DNA of 53,498 nt, taken from the NCBI GenBank assembly GCA_016285075.1, contig JAEEQB010000027.1, positions 1 through 53,498 of the forward strand, written 5' to 3'. This document shows, piece after piece, positions 19,698 to 28,704 of this stretch (the stretch's first letter is position 1; every line of letters begins with the position of its first letter). Source of the DNA: Prevotella sp. GTDB taxonomy: Bacteria; Bacteroidota; Bacteroidia; Bacteroidales; Bacteroidaceae. The notes beneath the pieces were generated by a model. It saw nothing but the letters and a program-made list of their open reading frames with translations, searched no databases and had not been told where the DNA came from. The translations under genes were made by a program, and so were the position numbers.

Positions 19698-19702
19698 CGC
19701 CG

Positions 19703-19710
19703 TACCTTTG
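19703..19710 (+). promoter_or_regulatory. -7 promoter element for DUF2023-fldA
   Basis: TACCTTTG ends 23 bases before the ATG at 19734, immediately after the preceding terminator. Confidence 0.6.
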
Positions 19711-19733
19711 CACCGTCCAAATAGAAGCATAAC

Positions 19734-20135
19734 ATGGTAACGAAAAGAACAACGATTCCTACAGAGATGAAAGTGCTGATGAATCACATCTACGAGCTGC
19801 ACAAAGGAGTACGGCAAATGGTGCTGTTCACCTGCAACAAGAAATACGGCAAGCAGGCCGTTTCACGACTGGAGAGCCAAGGCATCCCCTACATACTGCA
19901 ACCTGCCGGAGAACAGAACCTGAACGTCTATTTCGGAAAGCGCGAGTGTATGGAAGCCATCCGGATCATTGTCACACGTCCGTTGAACCAGCTCACTCCT
20001 GAAGAGGATTTCATCCTCGGTGCCATGCTCGGTTATGACATCTGCGCACAGTGCGAACGCTACTGCAAACGTAAATGTAAGCACAATGGTACATGTAACG
20101 ACAAATGCATGCTACCTGAGGGACACAAGAATTAA
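19734..20135 (+). CDS. DUF2023 family protein
   Basis: The 133-residue protein matches the DUF2023 family by its MNHIYELHKGVRQMVLFTCNKKY start and the PLNQLTPEEDFILGAMLGYD segment. The family is known to sit beside flavodoxin genes, and here fldA follows 23 bases later. The last 30 residues carry many cysteines (CAQCERYCKRKCKHNG, then two more), a possible metal-binding or redox tail. No function is established. It probably acts with the flavodoxin, as partner or maturation factor; that is inference from position. Confidence 0.88.
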   Translation: MVTKRTTIPTEMKVLMNHIYELHKGVRQMVLFTCNKKYGKQAVSRLESQGIPYILQPAGEQNLNVYFGKRECMEAIRIIVTRPLNQLTPEEDFILGAMLGYDICAQCERYCKRKCKHNGTCNDKCMLPEGHKN

Positions 20136-20158
20136 TCACTTCTTTGATAAAACATAAA

Positions 20159-20653
20159 ATGAAAACAACAATTGTCATCTATGGTTCCTCAACAGGAACC
20201 TGTGAGGCCATCGCAGAGAAGATTGCCTCGAAACTGGGCTGCAAGGCCGTAAACGTACAAGACCTTACTGCCGATATCGTAGCCGCCAACCAGAACCTTA
20301 TCCTCGGCACTTCAACATGGGGTGCAGGAGAAATGCAGGATGACTGGTACGACGGTTTGAAAACCCTCCAAAGTGCTGACCTCAGTGGAAAGACCATCGC
20401 CCTGTTCGGCTGTGGCGACTGTTCATCGTACAGCGACACCTTCGTAGGCGGCATGGGCGAACTGTATAATGGTATCCGTGAAAGCGGAGCCAGATTCATA
20501 GGTAGTGTTGAGACTGACGGTTATACATTCGACGACTCAGAAGCCGTTATCGATGGAAGGTTCATTGGCCTACCCCTTGATGACATCAACGAAGACGACA
20601 AGACCGACAGCCGTATCGAGGCCTGGCTCACTGCCATCACTCCTGATTTGTAA
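20159..20653 (+). CDS. fldA: Flavodoxin
   Basis: This is a small FMN electron carrier of 164 residues in the long-chain flavodoxin range. The FMN phosphate loop is YGSSTGTCEAIAEKI at residues 7-21. Further flavin loops are STWGAGEMQDDWY near residue 55 and FGCGDCSSYSDTF near residue 85. The ATG at 20159 is preferred over an upstream in-frame TTG because the flavodoxin beta strand begins directly there. It is second in the operon with DUF2023 and is followed by a bidirectional hairpin. Confidence 0.96.
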   Translation: MKTTIVIYGSSTGTCEAIAEKIASKLGCKAVNVQDLTADIVAANQNLILGTSTWGAGEMQDDWYDGLKTLQSADLSGKTIALFGCGDCSSYSDTFVGGMGELYNGIRESGARFIGSVETDGYTFDDSEAVIDGRFIGLPLDDINEDDKTDSRIEAWLTAITPDL

Positions 20654-20685
20654 TCACAGGTAAAAAAATTCATAAGAGTATTTGT

Positions 20686-20738
20686 TTAGTATGAGGTGGT
20701 TGGTCGGTGACGATCAGCCACCTTTGGTATCATACTAA
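20686..20738. terminator. Convergent terminator between fldA and DUF4112 gene
   Basis: TTAGTATGA (20686-20694) pairs with TCATACTAA (20730-20738), with an inner GGTGG/CCACC stem. It lies between converging genes, and its right arm includes the stop codon of the minus-strand gene. Confidence 0.6.
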
Positions 20739-21218
20739 TCCCCGTCCAAGCCCTAACAGGAAGCTGCCGAAGCTGACGAGTGCCCATATCATGAGGGCTA
20801 TAAGCAATAGCAGGACAATGAGCACGATGGCTGATTGCAGGGCTCGTCGGTTCACCTGGCTGATAATGGCTTCGTCACCGTCAACAAAACCCTGAATCAT
20901 CTGCATATTATGGATATTGGCACGATGGAAGAAATCTATAACGTCGCCTACGAAGAAGGGAATCATACCCATCAGCACATCACGCAGGGCATTGTTCAGT
21001 ACAGCCAGTGTCAGTGGTAAGCTCTTGATGACACGCAGCGAGAAATAGACGAATGACACAACGCTGAGTAAGGCAATGGCATCACCCCAGCCAGGGATGA
21101 TGCCAATAAGCGCATCCAGATAGTAGCGGTCCATGTATTGCGTCAGGCTACTCATCGTCTGATAGACCTTGTTGTCCATCAGCCGCCTGCGCTGTTGAAG
21201 CCGCTTTTCTTCGTTCAT
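20730..21218 (-). CDS. DUF4112 family membrane protein
   Basis: The 162-residue protein matches DUF4112 by its [20 protein letters not shown] segment and [21 protein letters not shown]. Three hydrophobic segments lie near residues 37-65, 88-104 and 132-155. The function of the family is not known. Its start overlaps the stop of the upstream YbjQ-type gene by four bases (ATGA), so the two are translated together. Confidence 0.86.
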   Translation of the reverse strand: MNEEKRLQQRRRLMDNKVYQTMSSLTQYMDRYYLDALIGIIPGWGDAIALLSVVSFVYFSLRVIKSLPLTLAVLNNALRDVLMGMIPFFVGDVIDFFHRANIHNMQMIQGFVDGDEAIISQVNRRALQSAIVLIVLLLLIALMIWALVSFGSFLLGLGRGLV

Positions 21219-21532
21219 ATGACTACAGCGGTTCCGCTGGTGGCAACCATGAGCATAGAGCCCTGGGATCCGATGGTCTCATAGTCGATGTCAATGCCTA
21301 CGATGGCATTGGCTCCCATAGCCTGGGCACGTTGCATCATCTCCTGCAGAGAGGTTTCCTTGGCCTCGATAAGCACTTTCTCGTAACTGCCAGAGCGACC
21401 GCCTACGATGTCACGGATGCCAGCCATAAAATCTTTGAACATGTTGGCACCGATAATTGTTTCACCTGTCACAATACCCTTGTACTCGCGGATGGTGTGA
21501 CCTTCAATCTGTGGGGTTGTTGTTAAAATCAT
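21215..21532 (-). CDS. YbjQ (UPF0145) family protein
   Basis: The 105-residue protein has the hallmarks of the YbjQ family: [20 protein letters not shown] at the start, [13 protein letters not shown], and [17 protein letters not shown] near the C-terminus. The family is predicted to be a small oligomeric heavy-metal-binding domain, but this is not established for this group. It lies upstream of the DUF4112 gene in a two-gene unit. Confidence 0.92.
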   Translation of the reverse strand: MILTTTPQIEGHTIREYKGIVTGETIIGANMFKDFMAGIRDIVGGRSGSYEKVLIEAKETSLQEMMQRAQAMGANAIVGIDIDYETIGSQGSMLMVATSGTAVVI

Positions 21533-21612
21533 AATCGTTTCTTTTAAAAGTTACTATCTATTTGACGTAAAGACAATACGAAAAGTTGCAAAGCAGACAA
21601 AAAAAACAGCAG

Positions 21613-21933
21613 TTACTCGTTGATGGCTTCAATATAAAAGCTGAAGGGCCGGAATCCGTCATTGCAACTGATCATCGCACTCATTGGGTTCTTCATCCAG
21701 CCGTCATAGAAATTGCCCTCGCCTCTGGCCAGGGATTCCACAAATTCACGCATGGAATACCAAGCCGAGGGACACATGCCTTCCGGGCGCTGGCCGTCAA
21801 TGGATATCCACTGCTGGCCTTCACTCACATCGCATGTATGCTCAATGGGATTCTCGTATCTGGCCATCAAGTCATGATAGACCGTCTGGCGTACAGCAGT
21901 TATCCTTACCTTATTTAATTTAATATTGTCCAT
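21613..21933 (-). CDS. TIGR04076 family protein
   Basis: The 106-residue protein resembles the TIGR04076 family of small, widespread proteins of unknown role: VRITAVRQTVYHDLMARYEN at the start, an EHTCDVSEGQQW middle, then ..PEGMCPSAWYSM and CNDGFRPFSFYIEA at the end. Two or three conserved cysteines may bind metal. It is on the minus strand downstream of rpsP, separated from it by a terminator. Confidence 0.78.
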   Translation of the reverse strand: MDNIKLNKVRITAVRQTVYHDLMARYENPIEHTCDVSEGQQWISIDGQRPEGMCPSAWYSMREFVESLARGEGNFYDGWMKNPMSAMISCNDGFRPFSFYIEAINE

Positions 21934-21945
21934 TTTGTTGTCCTT

Positions 21946-21987
21946 AAATAAAAAAGATCACACACCGTTGAACAGATGTGTGATCTT
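21946..21987 (-). terminator. Terminator after rpsP
   Basis: An 11-bp perfect stem (AAGATCACACA at 21954-21964, TGTGTGATCTT at 21977-21987) is followed on the minus strand by TTTTTATTT. Confidence 0.75.
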
Positions 21988-22025
21988 GAAGTTTCATTTG
22001 AGATTGAATATCTCTGAAGCTTACT

Positions 22026-22562
22026 TTAAGCCTCAGCGGGAGCAGCCTCTTCAGCAGCGGGAGCCTCAGCAGCAGCTTCTGCCTCTGCTTTAGCAGCAGC
22101 CTCAGCAGCCTTCTTCTCGGCCACCTTCTTGGCAATCTCCTCATTGACTTTCTTCTCCTGAGCCAAAGCAGCTTTTGCTGCATCAAGCTTAGCCTTCTTG
22201 GCCTCAGCCTCAACTGCGGCAAAACCTTTCTGCTTGTCAGCCTTCCATGCATCGAACTTCTTCTGAGCAGCAGCTTCGTCGAAAGCACCTTTCTTGACAC
22301 CACCACGGAGGTGCTTCATCAGGTACACACCCTCACGGCTAAGAATGTTACGAACGGTGTCAGTGGGCTGTGCACCCGTCTCTACCCAGTAAAGTGCACG
22401 CTCGAAATTCAAGTCTACTGTGGCAGGATTGGTGTTAGGATTATACATTCCAATCTTCTCAGTGAAACGACCATCACGTGGTGCACGAGCGTCGGCGATA
22501 ACGATGCGGTAAACTGCGTAGCCTTTACGACCGCCGCGCTGCAATCTGATTTTTGTTGCCAT
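22026..22562 (-). CDS. rpsP: 30S ribosomal protein S16 with long C-terminal extension
   Basis: S16 binds 16S rRNA in the 30S body. The core of about 80 residues is clear: [20 protein letters not shown] at the start, then [14 protein letters not shown]. The remainder, to residue 178, is an Ala/Lys/Glu-rich helical extension (repeated [14 protein letters not shown] types) not found in the 80-90 residue S16 of E. coli. Long extensions of this kind are usual in Bacteroidetes. It is monocistronic with its own promoter and terminator. Confidence 0.97.
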   Translation of the reverse strand: MATKIRLQRGGRKGYAVYRIVIADARAPRDGRFTEKIGMYNPNTNPATVDLNFERALYWVETGAQPTDTVRNILSREGVYLMKHLRGGVKKGAFDEAAAQKKFDAWKADKQKGFAAVEAEAKKAKLDAAKAALAQEKKVNEEIAKKVAEKKAAEAAAKAEAEAAAEAPAAEEAAPAEA

Positions 22563-22639
22563 TGTCTTTTTGCTTTAATTTGTAAATGATTTGATGTAAT
22601 AAAAATGAATTTCATGCTCCCATCTCGTGAAAGCGGCTG

Positions 22640-22647
22640 CAAAGGTA
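22640..22647 (-). promoter_or_regulatory. -7 promoter element for rpsP
   Basis: The minus strand reads TACCTTTG, 77 bases upstream of the rpsP start. Confidence 0.6.
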
Positions 22648-22743
22648 CTATTTTTTGTTGAGATTCTGTTTCCGGTAACTGACATTTTTCCTGATTTTAA
22701 CTATTTTTGGGGCTTGGAGCAGTTCTTTCTGCGGAAAATAGTT

Positions 22744-22751
22744 TAATTTTG
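22744..22751 (+). promoter_or_regulatory. -7 promoter element very close to the glycosyltransferase start
   Basis: TAATTTTG matches the consensus exactly and ends only 9 bases before the ATG at 22761. If used, the mRNA would be nearly leaderless, or translation would begin at the next ATG (22770). Confidence 0.45.
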
Positions 22752-22760
22752 TGGCCGATT

Positions 22761-23669
22761 ATGACAAAAATGGAAAAGAAAGAACTGTCAATATTGATTC
22801 CAGCCTATAATACTATATGTAGCCGTTTGGTGAGTGATTTGAACAGACAGGCTGAAGGGCTGGGAATCAGCTACGAAATCATCGTGGCTGAAGACGGTTC
22901 TACTGACACGAAAGCCGTGGAAGCCAACAAGGAGATGATGGCCTCCCTACCCCACTGTCGTCATTTGGTGAGACAAGAGAACATGGGCCGTGCAGCCATC
23001 CGGAACCTGTTGGCACGCGAGGCTCGATACAACTGGCTGCTCTTCATTGACAGTGATATGGCTGTGAAGAATGAGGATTACCTGCTGCGGTATTTGAATG
23101 CCGAAGAGGCAGAGGTCGTGGACGGTGGTGTCAGCATAGACGGCGATCCCTCGGCATTGAACAGCAACCTACGCTATATCTACGAGAAAGCATCCGAACA
23201 GCAACACACAGCAGAACAACGCCAGTTACGACCTTACCTGCACCTCCATACTGCCAACTTGATGATGAGCCGCGAGGTGATGATGAGGTGTCCGTTTGAC
23301 GAACGGTTCCGACGCTACGGTTACGAAGATGTGCTGATGGGAAAGCGGCTTAGGCTACAGCAGACGCCCATTCTTCATATCGACAACCCCCTGAGTTTCT
23401 GCACGTTTGAAGACAACCGGAGATTTGTAGAGAAGACAGAGGAAGGCCTGCGGACCCTTCATGAATTTCGCAACAATCTACGTGGCTACTCATCGTTGCT
23501 AACCCTTGTAGAAGGCATTCATGTGTCAGGAGTGAAATGGTTGCTTCGGCAGCTTTTCAAAACCTTCAAGCATCCCATGCGACATAACCTTTGCGGCAGG
23601 AGACCCAGTCTCTGTTTGTTTAAACTCTACAAATTAGGATACTTTCTTACACTGACAGATAATCATTGA
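22761..23669 (+). CDS. Glycosyltransferase family 2
   Basis: This is a GT-A fold glycosyltransferase of about 302 residues. The N-terminus shows the nucleotide-sugar binding start SILIPAYNT, then IVAEDGSTD near residue 40, NMGRAAIRN, and the metal-binding IDSDMAV near residue 98. The segment GYEDVLMGKRL near 195 corresponds to the acceptor and catalytic region. There is no membrane helix. The sugar donor and acceptor cannot be read from sequence. Upstream in-frame codons to 22707 are not used, since they overlap the promoter. The next gene starts 23 bases later. Confidence 0.87.
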   Translation: MTKMEKKELSILIPAYNTICSRLVSDLNRQAEGLGISYEIIVAEDGSTDTKAVEANKEMMASLPHCRHLVRQENMGRAAIRNLLAREARYNWLLFIDSDMAVKNEDYLLRYLNAEEAEVVDGGVSIDGDPSALNSNLRYIYEKASEQQHTAEQRQLRPYLHLHTANLMMSREVMMRCPFDERFRRYGYEDVLMGKRLRLQQTPILHIDNPLSFCTFEDNRRFVEKTEEGLRTLHEFRNNLRGYSSLLTLVEGIHVSGVKWLLRQLFKTFKHPMRHNLCGRRPSLCLFKLYKLGYFLTLTDNH

Positions 23670-23692
23670 CTTTATTATTGAAACATAGACTT

Positions 23693-24013
23693 ATGGTACG
23701 AAGATTTGCTTTTAAAATGAAACTGAAGCCTGGCTGCGAACAGGAGTACGAAAAACGACACGCTGCCATCTGGCCGGAACTGGTGAAGATGATCAAGGAA
23801 CAAGGTGTGGGCAATTACAGCATCTACTGGGACAAGGACACCAACCTGCTTTTTGCCTATCAGGAGTGCTCCAAGGAAGGGAACTCTCAGGACACAGAGC
23901 ATGTTGACCCTGTCACACAGAAGTGGTGGGATATGATGGCAGACATTATGGAGGTGAATGCCGACAACTCACCTGTCAGCATACCACTGGCAGAAGTGTT
24001 CCATCTTGAATAA
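23693..24013 (+). CDS. L-rhamnose mutarotase-like protein
   Basis: The 106-residue protein matches the RhaM/YiiL family of sugar mutarotases, which interconvert anomers of L-rhamnose. Typical features are FAFKMKLKPGCEQEYEKRHA (with the catalytic-type His), IWPELVKMIKEQGVGNYSIY, and DPVTQKWWDMMADIME near the end. The ATG at 23693 is used; an upstream TTG is just past the glycosyltransferase stop. No rhamnose catabolic genes are near, so the sugar acted on is not certain. Confidence 0.9.
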   Translation: MVRRFAFKMKLKPGCEQEYEKRHAAIWPELVKMIKEQGVGNYSIYWDKDTNLLFAYQECSKEGNSQDTEHVDPVTQKWWDMMADIMEVNADNSPVSIPLAEVFHLE

Positions 24014-24030
24014 TTGATTACCGAGGAGAC

Positions 24031-24657
24031 TTAATGCAGGTTCTTATCGAGCTCTTCAATTCCCTTGATGGTACAGAAACCACGGATTGCGACAAAGACC
24101 ATATTGCAGAACAACTCCTCGAACGAATAGTCCTGATATAGCTCTTTTTCAGACATATATACCCCAATTGAATCAAAGAGCTTCACTACAAGTTCGTAGT
24201 TCACATCACTACGGAAATAGCCTTCGTCTACCCCTTTGTGCATGATTTCAAGGAACAAGAGCCGATGTTCTTTCCGATTGGTTTCAAGGAACTTCATCAC
24301 CTGGGGGTATTTCGCAAGGTCTGAATAGAAATCAGGGTTCACACTATGGAAGACTTCGGCTTCTCTCCGGTAAACTTCCAATATGAACGCAATGACACTG
24401 TCGCTTTTTTTGGCCCTCTTTTCCAGTTCCTCGTCACGCAGTTTCTTATATTTCTTCACTCCTTCGAACAGCAGGACTGCCTTGTTTTCATATATCTCAT
24501 AAAGCGTACGCTTGGAAATACTCATCTCACGGGCAATGTCATCCATCTTTACCGCACGGATTCCCATGCGGATAAATTTGGTGAAGGCAATGTCCAAAAT
24601 ACGCTCGCGAAGCAAGTGACGATAGGTTGTTTCTTCTTTCTGGTCGTGCATAAGCAT
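24031..24657 (-). CDS. TetR family transcriptional regulator
   Basis: The 209-residue protein has an N-terminal TetR helix-turn-helix: RERILDIAFTKFIRMGIRAV, then MDDIAREMSISKRTLYEIYE, near residues 16-60. The C-terminal part is all-helical ligand-binding type with no recognised subgroup. The start may be ATG 24657 or 24651. It diverges from the malic enzyme gene, with facing promoters about 50 bases apart, so it may regulate that gene or itself; that is inference. Confidence 0.9.
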   Translation of the reverse strand: MLMHDQKEETTYRHLLRERILDIAFTKFIRMGIRAVKMDDIAREMSISKRTLYEIYENKAVLLFEGVKKYKKLRDEELEKRAKKSDSVIAFILEVYRREAEVFHSVNPDFYSDLAKYPQVMKFLETNRKEHRLLFLEIMHKGVDEGYFRSDVNYELVVKLFDSIGVYMSEKELYQDYSFEELFCNMVFVAIRGFCTIKGIEELDKNLH

Positions 24658-24670
24658 ACAAAAAACGATG

Positions 24671-24678
24671 CAAAGATA
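24671..24678 (-). promoter_or_regulatory. -7 promoter element for the TetR gene
   Basis: The minus strand reads TATCTTTG only 13 bases upstream of the 24657 start, so the leader would be very short; the 24651 start would give slightly more. Confidence 0.5.
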
Positions 24679-24720
24679 CAAAAAAAACGAAAAACTCAGT
24701 ATTTTTCCACCAGTTTTTAT

Positions 24721-24728
24721 TAATTTTG
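24721..24728 (+). promoter_or_regulatory. -7 promoter element for maeB
   Basis: TAATTTTG ends 33 bases before the maeB ATG at 24762. Confidence 0.6.
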
Positions 24729-24761
24729 CATGCCGAAAGCAAAAATTAACGACATTATACT

Positions 24762-27065
24762 ATGGTAAAGATTTCAAAAGAAGCCGCTCTAATCTATCAT
24801 GAGAGCGGAAGACCTGGAAAAATTGAAGTAAAGCCAACAAAGGCATACAGGACACAAACCGACCTTTCATTAGCTTATTCTCCTGGTGTGGCCTATCCTT
24901 GTCTTGAGATACAAGAGAACCCTGACGATGCGTATCGCTATACTGACAAGGGCAACCTGGTTGCTGTGATTTCCAACGGAACGGCCGTATTGGGGTTGGG
25001 AGACATCGGTGCGATGAGTGGCAAACCCGTCATGGAAGGAAAAGGGCTGCTATTCAAGATATATGGTGGCATCGACGTGTTTGATATAGAAGTAGACGAA
25101 AAAGACCCCGAAAAATTCTGTGAAGCTGTGGAACGCATTGCCCCCACTTTTGGTGGCATCAATCTCGAGGACATCAAGGCTCCTGAGTGCTTCTACATTG
25201 AAGAAAGACTGAAACGTACGCTCGACATCCCCGTGATGCACGATGACCAGCACGGCACAGCCATCATTTCTGCAGCAGGGCTGAAGAACGCCTTGGAGGT
25301 AATAGGCAAAGATATCAGCAAGGTGAGAATCGTGGTGAATGGTGCAGGAGCTGCAGCCATCTCGTGTACCAAGCTGTATATGGCCATCGGTGCACAGAAG
25401 GAGAATATCCTGATGCTCGACTCGAAGGGCGTGATTACCAGCGACCGTGAAGGGCTGAACGACCAGAAGCGCTTCTTCGCCACCGACCGTCGTGACGTAC
25501 ACACGCTGGAAGAGGCTGTGCGTTGTGCTGACGTATTTGTGGGATTATCAAAAGGTAATGTGCTGACCAAGGACATGGTCCGTACAATGGCAGAGAACCC
25601 CATCATCTTTGCGCTAGCCAATCCCGTTCCGGAAATAAGCTATGAAGACGCTATGGAAGCACGCCCCGATGTGCTGATGTCAACAGGCCGTACAGACTAT
25701 CCCAACCAGATCAACAACGTCATCGGTTTCCCCTATATATTCCGTGGCGCACTCGATGTCCATGCCACTGCCATCAATGAAGAGATGAAACTGGCAGCCG
25801 TACACGCCATTGCCGATTTGGCCAAGCAGCCTGTTCCTGACGTGGTAAATGACGTGTACAAGGTGAACAACCTCACCTTCGGCCGCAACTACTTCATTCC
25901 CAAACCCGTAGACCCCAGACTGATCACAGATGTGAGTGCTGCTGTGGCTAAAGCAGCCATGGAAAGTGGTGTAGCCCGCAAGCAGATCACCAACTGGGAG
26001 GAGTATAAGGATTCGCTTTCCGTTCTGTTAGGACAGGAGACGAAACTGACACAAAAGCTGTATGCCACAGCAGCTGCCCATCCTCAACGTGTGGTCTTTG
26101 CTGAGGCTGTTCACCCCACGATGCTGAAAGCTGCCGTGCAAGCCAAGGCTGAAGGCATCTGCCAGCCTGTGCTCTTAGGTAACGACGAGGTGATAGCCAA
26201 ACTCGCCAAGAAACTTGACCTGAACATTGATGGCATAGAGATTGTGAACCTGCGTCATCCTTTGGAACAGGAGCGCCGCGAACGTTATGCACGCATCCTA
26301 ACAGAGAAACGGCAACGTGAGGGCTACACTTTCCAGGAGGCAAACGACAAAATGTTCGAGCGTAACTACTTTGGCATGATGATGGTGGAGACGGGTGAAG
26401 CCGATGCATTTATTACCGGTCTCTATACCAAATACTCCAACACCATCAAGGTAGTGAACGAGGTCATTGGCATACGCCCGGAATACCAGCACTTCGGTGC
26501 CATGCATATCATTAACTCTCCAAAAGGCACCTTCTACATTGCCGATACGCTGGTCAACGAGAATCCTGACTCCGACACTTTAGTAGATATTGCCAAACTG
26601 GCAGCCACTGCTGTGCGTTTCTTCAACGAGAAGCCTGTAATCGGCATGATGAGCCACTCCAACTTCGGAAGTTCCACCAGTGCCGGTGCCAAGAAGGTAA
26701 AGCGCGCTGTGGAAACCATGCAACAATTGTATCCCGACCTGCCCATCGATGGCGAGATGCAGTTGGACTGTGCCATGGACAATGAACTGCGTGACGAACA
26801 GTATCCTTTCACCAGGCTGAAGGACAAGAAGGTCAACACACTTATCTTCCCCAATTTAACATCTGCCCGCTCCAGTTACAAGATGCTACAGATGTTAGGC
26901 TCAGATGCGGAAATCATCGGCCCCATCCAGATGGGACTGAACAAACCTATCCACTTTATTGATTTCGGAGCCTCCGTCCGCGACGTAGTCAATATCACTG
27001 CCGTTGCAGGCATCGATGCCTATGTGGATAAGATCAAGAAGCGCATCAATGGTGTCCGTTATTAA
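24762..27065 (+). CDS. maeB: NADP-dependent malic enzyme with phosphotransacetylase-like domain
   Basis: This enzyme oxidatively decarboxylates malate to pyruvate. The 767 residues are the fused MaeB form: malic enzyme domains in residues 1 to about 425 and a phosphate acetyltransferase-like regulatory domain from about 435 to the end. Key malic enzyme motifs are SLAYSPGVAYPCLEI near residue 35, MHDDQHGTAI near 160 (metal and substrate site), and NGAGAAAISC near 190 (dinucleotide site). The call is secure. Cofactor preference (NADP) follows from the fused family rather than from a diagnostic residue. Confidence 0.96.
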   Translation: MVKISKEAALIYHESGRPGKIEVKPTKAYRTQTDLSLAYSPGVAYPCLEIQENPDDAYRYTDKGNLVAVISNGTAVLGLGDIGAMSGKPVMEGKGLLFKIYGGIDVFDIEVDEKDPEKFCEAVERIAPTFGGINLEDIKAPECFYIEERLKRTLDIPVMHDDQHGTAIISAAGLKNALEVIGKDISKVRIVVNGAGAAAISCTKLYMAIGAQKENILMLDSKGVITSDREGLNDQKRFFATDRRDVHTLEEAVRCADVFVGLSKGNVLTKDMVRTMAENPIIFALANPVPEISYEDAMEARPDVLMSTGRTDYPNQINNVIGFPYIFRGALDVHATAINEEMKLAAVHAIADLAKQPVPDVVNDVYKVNNLTFGRNYFIPKPVDPRLITDVSAAVAKAAMESGVARKQITNWEEYKDSLSVLLGQETKLTQKLYATAAAHPQRVVFAEAVHPTMLKAAVQAKAEGICQPVLLGNDEVIAKLAKKLDLNIDGIEIVNLRHPLEQERRERYARILTEKRQREGYTFQEANDKMFERNYFGMMMVETGEADAFITGLYTKYSNTIKVVNEVIGIRPEYQHFGAMHIINSPKGTFYIADTLVNENPDSDTLVDIAKLAATAVRFFNEKPVIGMMSHSNFGSSTSAGAKKVKRAVETMQQLYPDLPIDGEMQLDCAMDNELRDEQYPFTRLKDKKVNTLIFPNLTSARSSYKMLQMLGSDAEIIGPIQMGLNKPIHFIDFGASVRDVVNITAVAGIDAYVDKIKKRINGVRY

Positions 27066-27080
27066 GATAATGCAAGGGAA

Positions 27081-27470
27081 ATGCCACAAAATGTCATCAT
27101 CAGCATAGCGTCAAACCGTAACCAGAAGAACAATCTGGCCAAGGCCCGCGAATATCTGGAACAGATTCTCTATGGTGTTTCGTTTTCCAGTGAGCTATGG
27201 ACAGAGCCTTATGGTGAACATAACGGTAGTATCTATCTGAACCAGTTGGCACTGGGCGTCTATGACGGTACGTTGTCAGAGCTGGTTACCCTGCTGAAAC
27301 AGAAGGAAAACGAGATGGGACGCACTGATCTGGACCGCCACATGGGTATCGTGGAAATAGACCTCGACATCCTACGGTTCGGGCATCAGCGTCTGCACCT
27401 CACCGACTGGGACCGTCCCTACGTGCAACAGCTTATCGTAGAAATAGACAATTTTATCACACACCGATGA
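27081..27470 (+). CDS. HPPK (FolK)-like protein, short and divergent
   Basis: The 129 residues align with 6-hydroxymethyl-7,8-dihydropterin pyrophosphokinase: IISIASNRNQKNNLAKARE corresponds to the GSNLG start, LWTEPYGEHN to the pterin loop, and GIVEIDLDIL to the HPPK signature. However, the usual GPR preceding DLDIL is replaced by GIVE-I, the protein is about 30 residues shorter than E. coli FolK, and the GSN-like start is altered. It may be a non-catalytic homologue or a relaxed enzyme. It lies 15 bases after maeB and overlaps the M64 gene by four bases (ATGA). Confidence 0.72.
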   Translation: MPQNVIISIASNRNQKNNLAKAREYLEQILYGVSFSSELWTEPYGEHNGSIYLNQLALGVYDGTLSELVTLLKQKENEMGRTDLDRHMGIVEIDLDILRFGHQRLHLTDWDRPYVQQLIVEIDNFITHR

Positions 27471-28702
27471 GACAAATACTATTCTTTTCACTTTTTCTGT
27501 TCCTCTCCATATCCAGGCTCCATGCACAGCAATTTGAAGAGCACTTCACAGACAGCACCTTGAGAATTGACTACACTTTTTCAGGCGATGCCCAGAACCA
27601 GCAGCTCTATGTGGACGAACTGTCACGGTCACCGCACTGGTACGGACGTCGCACACGGATGAAGGAACTGCCGCTTCGCGGTAACGGGGAAATAACCGTC
27701 AAAGACTGCGAGACACACGATACACTTTATCGCCAGTCATTCTCAACGCTGTTTCAGGAATGGCTAGCCACCGACGAGGCAAAGCATACACGCAAGTCGT
27801 TTGAGAACGTTTTCTTAGTGCCTATGCCGAGACATAAGGTGGACATTACCGTTGAGTTGCGTGACTATCACGACCAGGTTAACGCCAGTATTACTCATAC
27901 TGTCGACCCCTCAGACATCCTCATTCGGCATACAGGGGAAAGGCAGGTGATGCCTTTTGTCACCCTGCAACAAGCCGCTGACGCCAACCGCTGCATTCAT
28001 GTGGCCTATGTAGCTGAAGGCTACCGACAGGAAGAGATGGACATTTTCCTTGAAGATTGCAGGACAGCCATGCAAGCCCTTTTCGAGCACAAGCCTTTCA
28101 GCGACCTGAAGGAACGTTTCAATATGGTGGCGGTCCTGTCTCCGTCAGAGGAAAGTGGCATCAGTGAACCAGGAAAGGGCATCTGGCGCAACACCGTTCT
28201 CGGAGCACACTTCGACACTTTCTATTCTGAACGTTACCTCACCACCCTCCATCTCAAAAAACTGAACGACATATTAGCGGGAATCCCCTACGAGCACATC
28301 ATCGTGCTTTGCAACGGTACCCGATACGGTGGCGGGGGTATCTACAACAGCTATACACTCACTGATGCCCACGGTCCCAATTTCCGTCCTGTGGTGGTTC
28401 ATGAGTTCGGTCATTCTTTCGGTGGACTGGGCGATGAGTATCCCTATGGTGAAAGCGATCCCATGTACTATCCTGACACAGAACCCTGGGAACCCAATCT
28501 CACCACCCGCCACGATTTCCATAACAAGTGGGAGAACCTGATAAGGGAAGGAAAGGCAGGAATGGTGGAAGGTGGCGGCTACCAGACAAAAGGCGTGTGG
28601 CGCGGTTTTGAAAACTGCCGCATGCGCACCAACGAAGAGCCTGAGTTCTGCCTTGTCTGCCAACAGGCACTCGAAAGACTGATCAAATTCTACACAGAAT
28701 AA
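27467..28702 (+). CDS. Peptidase family M64 (IgA peptidase-like), secreted
   Basis: This zinc metallopeptidase has 411 residues. A signal peptide (residues 1-20, ending near LHAQQF) is followed by an N-terminal domain and a catalytic domain with the HEFGHSFGGLGDEY motif (near residue 308): the HExxH zinc ligands plus the downstream Asp. Family M64 includes IgA-cleaving enzymes from gut bacteria, but the substrate of this member is unknown. It likely acts outside the cytoplasm. It is translationally coupled to the preceding HPPK-like gene. The product ends at a strong bidirectional terminator. Confidence 0.9.
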   Translation: MRQILFFSLFLFLSISRLHAQQFEEHFTDSTLRIDYTFSGDAQNQQLYVDELSRSPHWYGRRTRMKELPLRGNGEITVKDCETHDTLYRQSFSTLFQEWLATDEAKHTRKSFENVFLVPMPRHKVDITVELRDYHDQVNASITHTVDPSDILIRHTGERQVMPFVTLQQAADANRCIHVAYVAEGYRQEEMDIFLEDCRTAMQALFEHKPFSDLKERFNMVAVLSPSEESGISEPGKGIWRNTVLGAHFDTFYSERYLTTLHLKKLNDILAGIPYEHIIVLCNGTRYGGGGIYNSYTLTDAHGPNFRPVVVHEFGHSFGGLGDEYPYGESDPMYYPDTEPWEPNLTTRHDFHNKWENLIREGKAGMVEGGGYQTKGVWRGFENCRMRTNEEPEFCLVCQQALERLIKFYTE

Positions 28703-28704
28703 AC

